NCBI GenBank assembly: GCA_934119955.1
Contig: CAKOSZ010000006.1
Coordinates: forward strand, 54,626-118,625
From: an uncultured Bacilli bacterium
Lineage (GTDB): Bacteria; Bacillota_I; Bacilli_A; RF39; UBA660
Direction of reading: 5' to 3'
Length of the DNA: 64,000 bases
The notes below the pieces were generated by a model. The model searched no databases. It was given only the letters and a program-made list of their open reading frames with translations, and was not told where the DNA came from. Shown here piece after piece: positions 52,734 through 61,148 of this stretch; position 1 is the first letter of the stretch, and every line of letters starts with the position of its first letter. The translations under genes and the position numbers were made by a program.

Positions 52734-53564
52734 ATGAAAAGAAAGGTTAAATGGAAAAATGTTATTTTGCTTGTGGTTATGTTAATTTGCTCTGGTGTTT
52801 TAATTTATTCTAGTTGTAAAATTATTAGTAGATTAAAACAAAAAAGTGATACAAATAAGTTAATTAAAAATATTAATTCTTTGGTTGAAATAAAAGAAAG
52901 TATTGGAGATACTTCAACAGTAGATAAGATTTTAGAAAATAAAAGCGAAGAAGAGAAAATTAATTATTATTATGATTATTTAAAAATTTCTTTTCTAGAT
53001 GTTGATTTTAGTAAGTTAAAAAGTATTAATAATGAGGTTAAAGGATGGCTTAATGTAGTAGGTAGTGGTGTTAATTATCCTTATGTTCAAACAACAAATA
53101 ATGATTACTATTTAACTCATTCCTTTGATAAAAGTAAAAATGCTGGTGGTTGGGTATTTTTAGATTATCGAAATAACTCTGATAATCAAGATAAAAATAC
53201 AATTATTTATGCACATGGAGGACTTAGTTTGGCTATGTTTGGTCCTTTAAAAAAATTATATGATAAAACTGATTGGTTTTTAAATAAAGATAATCATTAT
53301 ATAAAAATTGGAACAGAAAACTATAATTTTGTTTATAAAGTATTTAGTTTATATGTAATAGATACTACAAATGATTATTTAAAAATTAATTTTGAAGAAG
53401 ATAAAAAATATCAAGAATTTTTAGATATGTTAGTTAAAAGAAGTCATTATAAATTTGAAACAGAGGTTACTAGTGATGATAAAATAATAACTTTATCAAC
53501 TTGTTATAATAGTTCTCAAAAATTAGTTATTCATGCTAAATTAATTAAGGAAATAAAAAAATAG
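52734..53564 (+). CDS. Sortase, class B-like, with Lys in place of catalytic Arg
   Basis: 276 aa from ATG 52734 (GTG 52728 also in frame). Membrane-anchored transpeptidase: one N-terminal helix (about 10-30) then the sortase barrel. VKGWLNVVGSGVNYPYVQ, NDYYLTHSFDKS and GGWVFLDYRN follow class B sortases closely. His161 is in IIYAHGG and Cys257 in LSTC. The Arg that usually precedes the last strand (R-F/L-V-I-H) is Lys263 in QKLVIHAKL, and the loop from the Cys is shortened. Class B enzymes attach surface proteins or pilins. I see no LPXTG/NPQTN-like sorting signal on surface proteins in the window; the vWA protein, whose end is not visible, may be a substrate. Confidence 0.82.
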   Translation: MKRKVKWKNVILLVVMLICSGVLIYSSCKIISRLKQKSDTNKLIKNINSLVEIKESIGDTSTVDKILENKSEEEKINYYYDYLKISFLDVDFSKLKSINNEVKGWLNVVGSGVNYPYVQTTNNDYYLTHSFDKSKNAGGWVFLDYRNNSDNQDKNTIIYAHGGLSLAMFGPLKKLYDKTDWFLNKDNHYIKIGTENYNFVYKVFSLYVIDTTNDYLKINFEEDKKYQEFLDMLVKRSHYKFETEVTSDDKIITLSTCYNSSQKLVIHAKLIKEIKK

Positions 53565-53579
53565 ACCTAAAAGGTCTAT
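53561..53579 (-). terminator. Second minus-strand terminator, overlapping the sortase stop
   Basis: ATAGACCT (53561-53568) and AGGTCTAT (53572-53579) form an 8-bp stem with 3-nt loop. Only the minus strand continues with a T run, so it points left, backing up the small-RNA terminator. Confidence 0.55.
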
Positions 53580-53686
53580 AAAAAATGAGACTGTCACCCC
53601 CTGATGGACAGTCTCTATAAAAAGAATAAAAAGGGGTTGGCTAGTGTGATACTAGCGACCAATTCGCCTAATAACCGAATTGGTAG
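53580..53686 (-). ncRNA. Candidate structured small RNA of about 105 nt
   Basis: Read on the minus strand after a strong promoter: hairpin 1 ACCAATTCG/CGAATTGGT (plus coordinates 53684-53676 and 53666-53658), hairpin 2 GCTAGT/ACTAGC (53656-53640), a single-stranded CAACCCC and U-rich stretch, then a terminator hairpin GAGACTGTC/GACAGTCTC (53615-53587) followed by ATTTTTT. The terminator loop holds GGGGG, which can pair with the upstream CCCC as a pseudoknot. There is no start codon with a reading frame of note. It matches no RNA family I can name. As it ends against the sortase 3' end, it could also be antisense to the sortase mRNA tail. Confidence 0.6.
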
Positions 53687-53691
53687 TTACT

Positions 53692-53720
53692 ATATTAATC
53701 TAAGAATGCTTATTTGTCAA
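53692..53720 (-). promoter_or_regulatory. Promoter of the candidate small RNA
   Basis: On the minus strand TTGACA (53715-53720), 17 bp, TAATAT (53692-53697): one of the best promoters in the window, with no open reading frame downstream on that strand. Confidence 0.7.
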
Positions 53721-53908
53721 GCACTTTTTTGTTTTTTTAACTAAAAAATATTTCTAAATAATTAAGTGTTATTTTAAATAAGTACTTTTATTAAAAATAT
53801 TAGATATTAGTTTCGATAAAATTTAAATTATTAAATATTTGAAAAAAGTTTTTGATTTTCACATAAATTTCACAAAAGAAATTTATAATATTAATTTGTA
53901 AAAAATGA

Positions 53909-53951
53909 TTTACAAGTTTTAAAAATTTCATTATAATTAGTTGTACTAATT
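53909..53951 (+). promoter_or_regulatory. Promoter and operator-like repeat of the ABC exporter genes
   Basis: TTTACA (53909-53914), 17 bp, TATAAT (53932-53937). AATTAGT-TGT-ACTAATT (53935-53951) is a 7-bp inverted repeat covering the end of the -10 and the likely start of transcription, the usual place of a MarR-type operator; no such regulator is encoded nearby. Between 53721 and 53908 I see only AT-rich sequence. Confidence 0.65.
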
Positions 53952-53983
53952 AATTTATTTTGAATATATTAAAAGGAGGTATT

Positions 53984-55726
53984 ATGTTTAAGTTATTTAA
54001 AAATTTAAGTAAAAAAGCATATAGTTATATATTTTTAGCAATTGTATTTATTGTACTTCAAGTAATACTTGATTTAAAAATACCTGATTATATGACTAAT
54101 ATTACATCATTGGTTCAAACAGGTGGTATGGTTAAAGATATTTTAAAACAAGGTATTTATATGTTACTTTGTGCATTTGGTTCTTTAATTGGAAGTATTA
54201 TTGTTTGTTATTTAGCAACATATTTAGCAAGTTCTTTTGGACAAAAAACAAGAAAAAAGATTTATGAAAAAGTATTAAATTTTAGTATGGAAGAGATAAA
54301 AGATTTTTCTGTTTCAAGTTTAATTACTAGAACTACTAATGATGTTGGACAAATTCAAATGTTAATTTCTTTTGGTCTTCAAGCACTTATTAAAGCACCT
54401 ATTATGGCAGTTATGGCTATTTTAAAGATTGCTGGGAAGAATATTAAGTTTAGTATGTTAGTTTTTATTGCTGTTGTTCTTCTTTTAATTGTTATTGTTA
54501 TAATTATTAGTTTAGTAATGCCAAGATTTAAACTTGTTCAAAAATTAACTGATAATTTAAATAGAATTACAAGAGAAAACTTAACGGGGATTAGAGTAAT
54601 TAGAGCCTTTAATGCTGAAAAGTATCAAACTGATAAGTTTAATGAGGCTAATAATAAATTAACTAATACGCAGTTATTTAATCAAAGGGTTATGGGAGTA
54701 ATGGCTCCTTTTATGAGTTTAATTATGTCATCTTTAACTCTTGGAATTTATATTGTAGGAGCAACTTTAATAGAAAGTGCTATGATAACTGATAAATTAG
54801 TTATTTTTAGTGATATGGTAGTATTTTCAACTTATGCTATGCAAATAATTATGTCTTTTATGATGTTAGTTATGATTTTTCTTATTTATCCAAGAGCCTC
54901 AGTTTCTGCTAAACGTATAAATGAAGTATTGGATAGAGAAAATAAAATTAAATCTGGTAAATTAGTTTCTAGTAAAGAAATTGGAACAGTTGAATTTAAA
55001 AATGTTTCGTTTAAATATCCAGATGCTGATGATTATATGATAAAAAATGTTTCATTTAAAGCAAATAAAGGTGATACTATTGCTTTTATTGGAGGAACAG
55101 GATCTGGAAAAAGTACTTTAATTAATTTGATTCCAAGATTTTATGATGCCACAGAAGGAGAAGTATTAGTAGATGGAGTTAATGTTAAAAATTATAAATT
55201 AGAGTACTTACATGAAAAACTTGGTTATGTTGCTCAAAAGGCTTTTATGTTTAGAGGAAGTGTTAAAGATAATATTAATTATGGAGAATCATCTAGAATT
55301 AGTTTGAATAATTTAGATGATGCCTTAAAAGTTAGCCAGTCTTATGAATTTGTTTCTAAAATGGATAAGGGGGTAGATTCTTTTATAGCAAGAGGAGGAA
55401 CAAATGTTTCAGGAGGCCAAAAGCAAAGATTAGGAGTTGCCCGAGCAATTGTTAGAAAACCAGAAATATATATATTTGATGATACTTTTTCTGCTCTTGA
55501 TTATCAAACTGATTATAAATTAAGACATGATTTAAAAAAATATACCAAAGATGCGACTACTTTAATTGTTGCTCAAAGAATAGGAACTATTTTAGAAGCA
55601 GATAAAATAATAGTACTTGATAATGGTTGTGTTGTTGGAATGGGAACCCATCAAGAATTATTAAAAAATTGTTCAGTTTATCAAGAAATTGCTAAAAGTC
55701 AATTAGGAAGTGAGGAATTAAAATGA
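53984..55726 (+). CDS. Heterodimeric ABC exporter, subunit with degenerate ATPase site (MdlA-like)
   Basis: 580 aa from ATG 53984 with AGGAGG just upstream. Six membrane helices (about 1-300), then the nucleotide-binding domain: Walker A GGTGSGKST, Q-loop YVAQKAF, signature VSGGQKQR, Walker B IYIFDDTFSALD, switch VAQRIGT. The catalytic Glu after Walker B is Asp and the switch His is Gln, which is the normal pattern of the degenerate half in asymmetric exporters such as BmrC/BmrD or TM287/288. It therefore pairs with the next gene product. The substrate is unknown (drugs, lipids or peptides in relatives). The stop overlaps the next start (ATGA). Confidence 0.92.
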   Translation: MFKLFKNLSKKAYSYIFLAIVFIVLQVILDLKIPDYMTNITSLVQTGGMVKDILKQGIYMLLCAFGSLIGSIIVCYLATYLASSFGQKTRKKIYEKVLNFSMEEIKDFSVSSLITRTTNDVGQIQMLISFGLQALIKAPIMAVMAILKIAGKNIKFSMLVFIAVVLLLIVIVIIISLVMPRFKLVQKLTDNLNRITRENLTGIRVIRAFNAEKYQTDKFNEANNKLTNTQLFNQRVMGVMAPFMSLIMSSLTLGIYIVGATLIESAMITDKLVIFSDMVVFSTYAMQIIMSFMMLVMIFLIYPRASVSAKRINEVLDRENKIKSGKLVSSKEIGTVEFKNVSFKYPDADDYMIKNVSFKANKGDTIAFIGGTGSGKSTLINLIPRFYDATEGEVLVDGVNVKNYKLEYLHEKLGYVAQKAFMFRGSVKDNINYGESSRISLNNLDDALKVSQSYEFVSKMDKGVDSFIARGGTNVSGGQKQRLGVARAIVRKPEIYIFDDTFSALDYQTDYKLRHDLKKYTKDATTLIVAQRIGTILEADKIIVLDNGCVVGMGTHQELLKNCSVYQEIAKSQLGSEELK

Positions 55727-57510
55727 GAGGAAAACATAAAAATATGGAAAAACCTAAGAATTTTAAAAAATCAATTTTAAAATTAATTAGTTATTTAAAA
55801 CCTTACTTAGTTCCTATAATAATTTCAGTTCTTCTTGCTTTTGTTGGTTCAATTTTTTCTATAATTGGTCCTGATAAAATTAAAGAGATTACTAATTTAA
55901 TTGTTGTTGGTTTAACATCATCTATTGATATAGATAAAATTAAAAGTATAGCCTTATTTTTAATAACAATATATGGTATAGGTAGCATTTGTATTTATCT
56001 TGAAAATTATATTATGGCAACTATTACTAATCGTTTTTCTAAAAAAATGCGTGGTGAAATTAGTGATAAAATAAATAATTTGCCTCTTAAATATTTTGAT
56101 AAAACATCTTATGGTGATATATTATCACGTGTTACAAATGATGTAGATACTATGAGTCAAACAATTAACCAAAGCATTTCAACTTTGGTTAGTAGCCTAA
56201 CTTTATTGATTGGTTCAATTTTTATGATGTTCTATACTAATTGGTTACTTGCTATAACTGCCATTTTATCAAGTTTATTTGGCTTTGTTTTTATGGGAAT
56301 TATTCTAGCCAAATCTCAAAAATATTTTGAAAAGTTTCAAGAAGAAATGGGGAACTTGAATGGTCAAATAGAAGAAACATATACAGGTCATAATATAGTA
56401 AAAGTTTATAATGGGGCAAATCTAGAAATAAAAGAGTTTGATGAAATTAACAAAAATATGTTTGATAGTGCGATGAAGGCTCATTTCTTTTCTGGTTTGA
56501 TGCCACCATTTATGTCTTTTATTGGTAATTTTAGTTATGTTTGTGTTTGTGTAGTTGGTTCATCTCTTGCTTTAAATGGAACAATTTCTTTTGGAGTAAT
56601 TATTGCTTTTATTATTTATGTTAGATTATTTACTCAACCTTTAACAGAGATTGCTCAGGTAGCAACTAATTTACAAAGTGCTGCGGCAGCAAGTGAACGT
56701 GTTTTTGAGTTTTTAAAAGCCGATGATATGAGTGATGAAAGTAATTTAGTTAAACATTTAGATAAAAGTAAAGTTCAAGGTAATATTGAATTTAATCATG
56801 TAAAATTTGAATATGATAAAAATAAACCAATTATTAAAGACTTTTCAATGAAAGCCAAAAGTGGTAATAAGATTGCAATTGTAGGCCCAACTGGGGCTGG
56901 AAAAACAACATTAGTTAATTTACTTATGAAGTTTTATGATATAAAAGAGGGGGATATTTTAATAGATGGTGTTAGTGTTAAAGATTTAACAAGAGAAAAT
57001 ATTCATGATTTATTTATCATGGTTTTACAAGACACTTGGTTATTTGAAGGAACAGTTAAAGAAAATATTGTTTATAATCAAGAGAATATTCCTTTTGAAC
57101 GCGTTAAAGAAGTTTGTAAATTAGTAGGACTTGATCATGTAATTAAAAGTTTAAATAAAGGTTATGATACAGTTTTATGTGATAATGAGTCATTATCTGC
57201 GGGGGAAAAACAATTATTAACAATTGCTCGTGGTATGTTAAAAGATGCACCGTTTTTAATTTTAGATGAGGCAACTAGTAGTGTTGATACTAGAACTGAG
57301 GAAATTGTTCAAAGAGCAATGGATAAATTAACTGAGGAAAGAACTAGTTTTATAATTGCTCATCGTTTATCAACTATTAAAAATGCTGATTTAATTTTAG
57401 TTTTAAATGAAGGTAATATTGTTGAACAAGGAACCCATGATGAACTATTGAAGAAAAATGGTTTTTATGCAACACTTTATAATTCTCAATTTGAAAGCAT
57501 TAATAAATAA
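55723..57510 (+). CDS. Heterodimeric ABC exporter, catalytic subunit (MdlB-like)
   Basis: 595 aa; starts in the ATGA overlap with the partner gene. Six membrane helices (about 25-320) and a complete nucleotide-binding domain: Walker A GPTGAGKTT, Q-loop MVLQDTWL, signature LSAGEKQ, Walker B FLILDEATSSVD with the catalytic Glu, and switch IIAHRLST with His. It carries the consensus hydrolysis site of the pair. A small membrane-anchored DUF4097-like protein is encoded 61 bp later and may belong to the same process. Confidence 0.92.
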   Translation: MRGKHKNMEKPKNFKKSILKLISYLKPYLVPIIISVLLAFVGSIFSIIGPDKIKEITNLIVVGLTSSIDIDKIKSIALFLITIYGIGSICIYLENYIMATITNRFSKKMRGEISDKINNLPLKYFDKTSYGDILSRVTNDVDTMSQTINQSISTLVSSLTLLIGSIFMMFYTNWLLAITAILSSLFGFVFMGIILAKSQKYFEKFQEEMGNLNGQIEETYTGHNIVKVYNGANLEIKEFDEINKNMFDSAMKAHFFSGLMPPFMSFIGNFSYVCVCVVGSSLALNGTISFGVIIAFIIYVRLFTQPLTEIAQVATNLQSAAAASERVFEFLKADDMSDESNLVKHLDKSKVQGNIEFNHVKFEYDKNKPIIKDFSMKAKSGNKIAIVGPTGAGKTTLVNLLMKFYDIKEGDILIDGVSVKDLTRENIHDLFIMVLQDTWLFEGTVKENIVYNQENIPFERVKEVCKLVGLDHVIKSLNKGYDTVLCDNESLSAGEKQLLTIARGMLKDAPFLILDEATSSVDTRTEEIVQRAMDKLTEERTSFIIAHRLSTIKNADLILVLNEGNIVEQGTHDELLKKNGFYATLYNSQFESINK

Positions 57511-57517
57511 AAAAATA

Positions 57518-57546
57518 TTTACCAATTTAAAAATATGGTGTAAACT
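57518..57546 (+). promoter_or_regulatory. Possible promoter of the DUF4097-like gene
   Basis: TTTACC (57518-57523), 17 bp, TAAACT (57541-57546), right after the exporter stop. It supports starting translation at 57572 rather than at the GTG 57551. Confidence 0.45.
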
Positions 57547-57571
57547 ATAAGTGAGAAATGTGAGTGATAAT

Positions 57572-58378
57572 ATGAAAAGTAATCAAAAACTAATTAAGTA
57601 TTTTGCAATTACCTTTGCTTGTTTAATAATTGCTAGTATGATAGGTGGTTTGGCCAGTCTTGTTATAACAATTTTTAATATATCTGCTTATAAAAATGAT
57701 AAGGTACGTGAAATATATCAATCAAATACAGTTACAGCAACTTTGGATATGGATTTAAAAACGGCTGATTTAGAAATTAAATTAGGAGATAATTTATTAG
57801 TTGAAACAGATAGTAAATATGTATCTTGTTATCAAGATAATAACAAAATAGTTGTTAAAGAAAAAAATCATTTATCTTTAAAGAAAAATGATGAATATAA
57901 AATTATTGTAACTATTCCAAGAGAGTTAATGTTTGATATTGTAGATATTGAAGCCGGGGCTGGAAAAATTAATATTGAAGAATTACAAACTAAGAGGTTA
58001 AATCTAAATCTTGGAGCAGGGCTTTCTACTATTAATAACTTAGTTGTAACAGATAAGGCCAAGATTGATGGTGGTGCTGGTAAAATTGTTATTAATAATG
58101 GTACTATCAATAATTTAAGTTTTGATATGGGAGTTGGAGAAAGCATTATCAATGCTGGAATACTAGGTAATAGTGATGTAAATGCTGGAATTGGAAAATT
58201 AGAAGTTAATTTAAGTGGAACAATTAACGATTATTCAATTTCTGTTGATAAAGGAATTGGTTCAATTAAATTTAATGGAAAAAGTATAAAAGATGATACA
58301 ATTATTGGTAATGGTAATAACTACTTAACTGTTGATGGTGGAGTAGGAGCAATTAAAATTACAACTCAATATCAATAA
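57572..58378 (+). CDS. Membrane-anchored DUF4097-like beta-helix protein
   Basis: 268 aa from ATG 57572. One membrane helix (about 8-35), then a regular all-beta region with repeated G-A-G-x-x-x-I and G-x-G-x-x-x-V/I turns (EAGAGKINIEELQTKRL, GAGLSTINNL, GGAGKIVINNG, GVGESIINAG, GIGKLEVNL, GGVGAIKITT), the signature of the DUF4097 putative adhesin or stress-sensor fold. In Bacillus relatives such proteins (LiaG/YvlB-like) are linked to envelope stress. It lies downstream of the exporter pair and converges on rodA without any gap, stop codons touching. Confidence 0.78.
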   Translation: MKSNQKLIKYFAITFACLIIASMIGGLASLVITIFNISAYKNDKVREIYQSNTVTATLDMDLKTADLEIKLGDNLLVETDSKYVSCYQDNNKIVVKEKNHLSLKKNDEYKIIVTIPRELMFDIVDIEAGAGKINIEELQTKRLNLNLGAGLSTINNLVVTDKAKIDGGAGKIVINNGTINNLSFDMGVGESIINAGILGNSDVNAGIGKLEVNLSGTINDYSISVDKGIGSIKFNGKSIKDDTIIGNGNNYLTVDGGVGAIKITTQYQ

Positions 58379-59491
58379 TTAATTTCGGTATTTAAATCTT
58401 TCCTTATTAATATTTAAAATAATTCCAACTACAAACAAAAATATTATTAAACTAGTTCCGCCATATGATATAAAAGGAAGAGGGATGCCAGTTATAGGAA
58501 GTAGTCCCAAAGTCATGCCAATATTTTGAACTTGACCATAAAAAAGCATGATAAAGATACCAATTAAAATATATTTATCTTCTATGTTTATTTTCTTAGT
58601 GGCAAGTCTTAAAATGGTTGTATCAAAGACAAGAATTATTAGAATTAAAAATATACTTCCTAAAAGACCAAAGTTAGATACAAAAGTTGTGAAAATAAAA
58701 TCAGTTTGAGGTTCAGGAAAATAAATAACATTTTTGTTGTAACCAAAACCAAATATACCACTATTAGCAATTACAATTAAACTATTTTCAAGTTGATAAC
58801 CAGATGATGTACTCCAATTTATAATTCTATCTAATCTATAAAAGAAATTATCATTAAATATTTTTAAGAAAAAATCGTTTTTAAAAAAATATAAAATTAC
58901 AATACTTGCTGCAATAAAAACTAAAATTAAACTTAGAATTAAATACCATCTTTTATTTAGTTTAACAAAAAATAAAAGGGTAAATAAAATCAAAAAATAA
59001 ATAATTACAACTCCGGTATCAGGTTCTAAAAAGGTTAAAATACTTGGTATTAAGGTTAAAACAAATAATTTAATTAAAAGAATAAACTCTCGTTGTAGAG
59101 TTTTTTCTTTTTCTTGAAATTTTTTAATTACCATACTTAAAGTAATTATTAAACTAATTTTCATAAGTTCACTTGGTTGAAAACTAAGAGGTCCTACTAT
59201 TATCCAACATTTACTTCCATTTATGGGATAACCAAATATTAATAAAAATAATAATAAAAAATTAAGACCAATATAAATTAATAAGTGATATCTTTTTAAT
59301 AAATTAAAACCTTTAAAACTTATAAAAAACATAATAACTAATCCTATTAAATAAAAGATAGTTTGTTTTAAATAAAGATTACTTAAACTTTTACTTAAAA
59401 AAGGAATAGTTGTATAAATAGATAAAACACTTAAAATAAAAAATATAAAAATAGATATAATAATATTTAAATTAACAGTTTCTTTTTTCAT
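58379..59491 (-). CDS. rodA: RodA/FtsW-type SEDS peptidoglycan glycosyltransferase
   Basis: 370 aa with about ten membrane helices. SEDS proteins polymerise lipid II into glycan chains with a partner class B PBP. Family motifs: NGSKCWIIVGPLSFQPSELMKI (about 92-113; the G-x-x-R/K-W and Q-P-S-E-x-x-K signatures), the EPDTG loop, FPEPQTDFIFT, and the final GIPLPFISYGGTSL. It is RodA-like because it is short and stands alone away from a division cluster, but SpoVE (spore cortex) or FtsW cannot be excluded in an organism with spoIVA. A minus-strand single-gene unit. Confidence 0.88.
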   Translation of the reverse strand: MKKETVNLNIIISIFIFFILSVLSIYTTIPFLSKSLSNLYLKQTIFYLIGLVIMFFISFKGFNLLKRYHLLIYIGLNFLLLFLLIFGYPINGSKCWIIVGPLSFQPSELMKISLIITLSMVIKKFQEKEKTLQREFILLIKLFVLTLIPSILTFLEPDTGVVIIYFLILFTLLFFVKLNKRWYLILSLILVFIAASIVILYFFKNDFFLKIFNDNFFYRLDRIINWSTSSGYQLENSLIVIANSGIFGFGYNKNVIYFPEPQTDFIFTTFVSNFGLLGSIFLILIILVFDTTILRLATKKINIEDKYILIGIFIMLFYGQVQNIGMTLGLLPITGIPLPFISYGGTSLIIFLFVVGIILNINKERFKYRN

Positions 59492-59553
59492 ATTTATAGT
59501 ATATAAAAAAATAATAATTTTATACTTTTATCATAGTATTAAATAGGAGGAAT

Positions 59554-59883
59554 ATGAAAAAATTACCTAAGATATATCATGGAGATATTAAAAAAACGAA
59601 GAATAATTTAGATATGTATGATAGTTTAAAAAAAGATGATGTTAAAAAAGAAAAAGTAGATAAAAAAGTTAATTTAAATTTTACTAGTTTAACAGTTAAA
59701 GAAAAAATTAAAGAATTAATTAATCAAAATAGTTATATTTTTAATACAAAAGTAACATTTGTTTATAATGATCACGAGGAAGAAGGAAAAATAGCAGGTG
59801 TTGTTAATAATCATATAATAACCATGAATAATAAAATAATTAAAATAGATAATTTAAAAGATATTAAAATTTTAGAAAAATAG
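59554..59883 (+). CDS. Unknown 109-aa protein
   Basis: The N-terminal half is Lys/Asp-rich and probably disordered (KIYHGDIKKTKNNLDMYDSLKKDDVKK broken by charged runs); the C-terminal half (about 50-109) looks like a small beta-barrel: KVTFVYNDHEEEGKIAG, HIITMNNKIIKI, DIKILEK. It might be an SH3/Sm-like binding fold. No family recognised. AGGAGG lies 4 nt upstream. It stands between rodA (divergent) and the spore coat genes and is closed by its own terminator, so a sporulation link is not shown. Confidence 0.6.
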   Translation: MKKLPKIYHGDIKKTKNNLDMYDSLKKDDVKKEKVDKKVNLNFTSLTVKEKIKELINQNSYIFNTKVTFVYNDHEEEGKIAGVVNNHIITMNNKIIKIDNLKDIKILEK

Positions 59884-59909
59884 TTATTTAACCTATAACT
59901 ATTTTTTTT
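59876..59909 (+). terminator. Terminator after the 109-aa gene
   Basis: AAAAATAGTTAT (59876-59887) and ATAACTATTTTT (59895-59906), 12-bp stem, T run of about nine. Confidence 0.8.
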
Positions 59910-59945
59910 AATGAAATAGACTATATTGATGGGGTGAATAATAAT

Positions 59946-60356
59946 ATGTATAATGAAATTGATTATTTTACAAATTTTAAAGGTAATAATAATTATCAAG
60001 GTAATTTAAAATTAACTAATCCTTTAAATGGATATTTAAAAGGAAATATATTTGAAGATTTATATGATGGGTATAAAAATATAAGTATTCCTAAATTAAA
60101 GTTTAATTCTACCAAAGAAGAAATGTTATTTAATATAAATGAAATGAGTTTTTATAGTCATGATCTTAATTTATATTTAGATAATTATCCAAATGATAAA
60201 AATGCACTTGATTTATTTAAAAAATATTCTAATATGACAAATGCTTTAATTAAAGAATATGAATCTAAGTATGGACCTATTAAGGTATCGGGAAGTAGTA
60301 GTAATATTCCATTTAATTGGGTTAGTAGTTTTCCATGGGAGGATAAAAATGTTTAA
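59946..60356 (+). CDS. cotJB: CotJA-CotJB fusion spore coat protein
   Basis: 136 aa from ATG 59946 (GGGGTG about 9 nt upstream; GTG 59934 is in frame but is part of that site). Residues about 55-136 match CotJB: helix NINEMSFYSHDLNLYLDNYPNDKNALDLFKKY, then MTNALIKEYESKYGPI and a Trp/Pro ending (PFNWVSSFPWEDKNV). Residues about 20-48 (LTNPLNGYLKGNIFEDLYDGYK) look like the core of CotJA, normally a separate small gene just before cotJB (pattern E-G/A-x-x-x-G-T/N-x-F-x-x-L-Y-x-x-Y). So the two coat components seem fused. CotJ proteins sit in the inner coat of spores. The gene overlaps cotJC by 8 nt. Confidence 0.75.
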   Translation: MYNEIDYFTNFKGNNNYQGNLKLTNPLNGYLKGNIFEDLYDGYKNISIPKLKFNSTKEEMLFNINEMSFYSHDLNLYLDNYPNDKNALDLFKKYSNMTNALIKEYESKYGPIKVSGSSSNIPFNWVSSFPWEDKNV

Positions 60357-60912
60357 GTATGAAAAAAGATTAGAATATCCTATTAATATCAAAAACAAGG
60401 ATATTGAAATGGCTAAACTATTAGTTACTCAATATGGAGGAGCAAATGGAGAACTAGCAGCAGCACTTAGATATTTAAATCAAAGATATACAATGCCAGA
60501 TAATAGAGGAAGAGCTTTATTAACAGATATTGGCAGTGAAGAGCTAGGACACGTTGAAATGCTTGCAACTATGGTATATCAATTACTAAAAAATGCAAGT
60601 GTTGAAGAAATAAAAGAAGCAGGACTTGCAAGCCATTATGCAGAACATAAAAGAGGCGTTTATCCAACTGATAGTAATGGAGTGCCTTTTACAGTTTCTT
60701 ACTTTGCAACAACAGGAGATGCTCTTGCTGATTTGATGGAAGATATGGCTGCTGAACAAAAAGCCAGAGCAGTTTATGAAAATTTGATTGATTTAACAAC
60801 TGATCCAGATGTAATAGGACCACTTTTATGGCTTAGACAAAGAGAAATTGTTCATTTTAATCGATTTAAAGAATTATATAATATTTATAAAAAAGAGTTT
60901 AAAAATGAATAA
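60349..60912 (+). CDS. cotJC: Spore coat manganese-catalase-like protein CotJC
   Basis: 187 aa from ATG 60349, which has GGGAGGAT upstream inside the end of the previous gene; an earlier frame start at 60259 would have no ribosome site. Four-helix ferritin-like fold of manganese catalases: YGGANGELAAALRYLNQ, SEELGHVEMLATMV, MEDMAAEQKARAVYENLI and REIVHFNRFKEL supply the Glu/His ligands of a dimanganese site. CotJC is an outer-spore component thought to destroy hydrogen peroxide. It is shorter than vegetative manganese catalases, as usual for CotJC. Confidence 0.93.
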   Translation: MFKYEKRLEYPINIKNKDIEMAKLLVTQYGGANGELAAALRYLNQRYTMPDNRGRALLTDIGSEELGHVEMLATMVYQLLKNASVEEIKEAGLASHYAEHKRGVYPTDSNGVPFTVSYFATTGDALADLMEDMAAEQKARAVYENLIDLTTDPDVIGPLLWLRQREIVHFNRFKELYNIYKKEFKNE

Positions 60913-61046
60913 ATTCTTTTTTTGTCTACATTTGTCGATTAAATCTTGGTATTAATTAGAAATAATTAGAAATAATTATTATTGAGACGAAATGTTTTCT
61001 AAAAAAGGATTTTATTAATTATTTTTTCTAAAAATTTATAATTTGC

Positions 61047-61074
61047 TTGACAAAGGTAGAAAAATCTATATAAT
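61047..61074 (+). promoter_or_regulatory. Promoter of the vWA/MucBP surface-protein gene
   Basis: TTGACA (61047-61052), 16 bp, TATAAT (61069-61074). The 5' leader is about 67 nt and may fold weakly (GATATTA with TAATAT). Before it, 60913-61046 holds only AT-rich sequence with a short direct repeat AATTAGAAAT near 60955. Confidence 0.75.
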
Positions 61075-61148
61075 AGTAAGACATATTCGGAGATATTAGC
61101 ATTTGTTTTTGAAATTGATAATATTTAAGAAGTATTTTAGGAGGTTTT

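Noticed and set aside
53565..53720. Plus-strand terminators of the sortase gene
   Set aside because: The hairpins are followed by A runs on the plus strand and by T runs only on the minus strand, so they serve minus-strand transcription.
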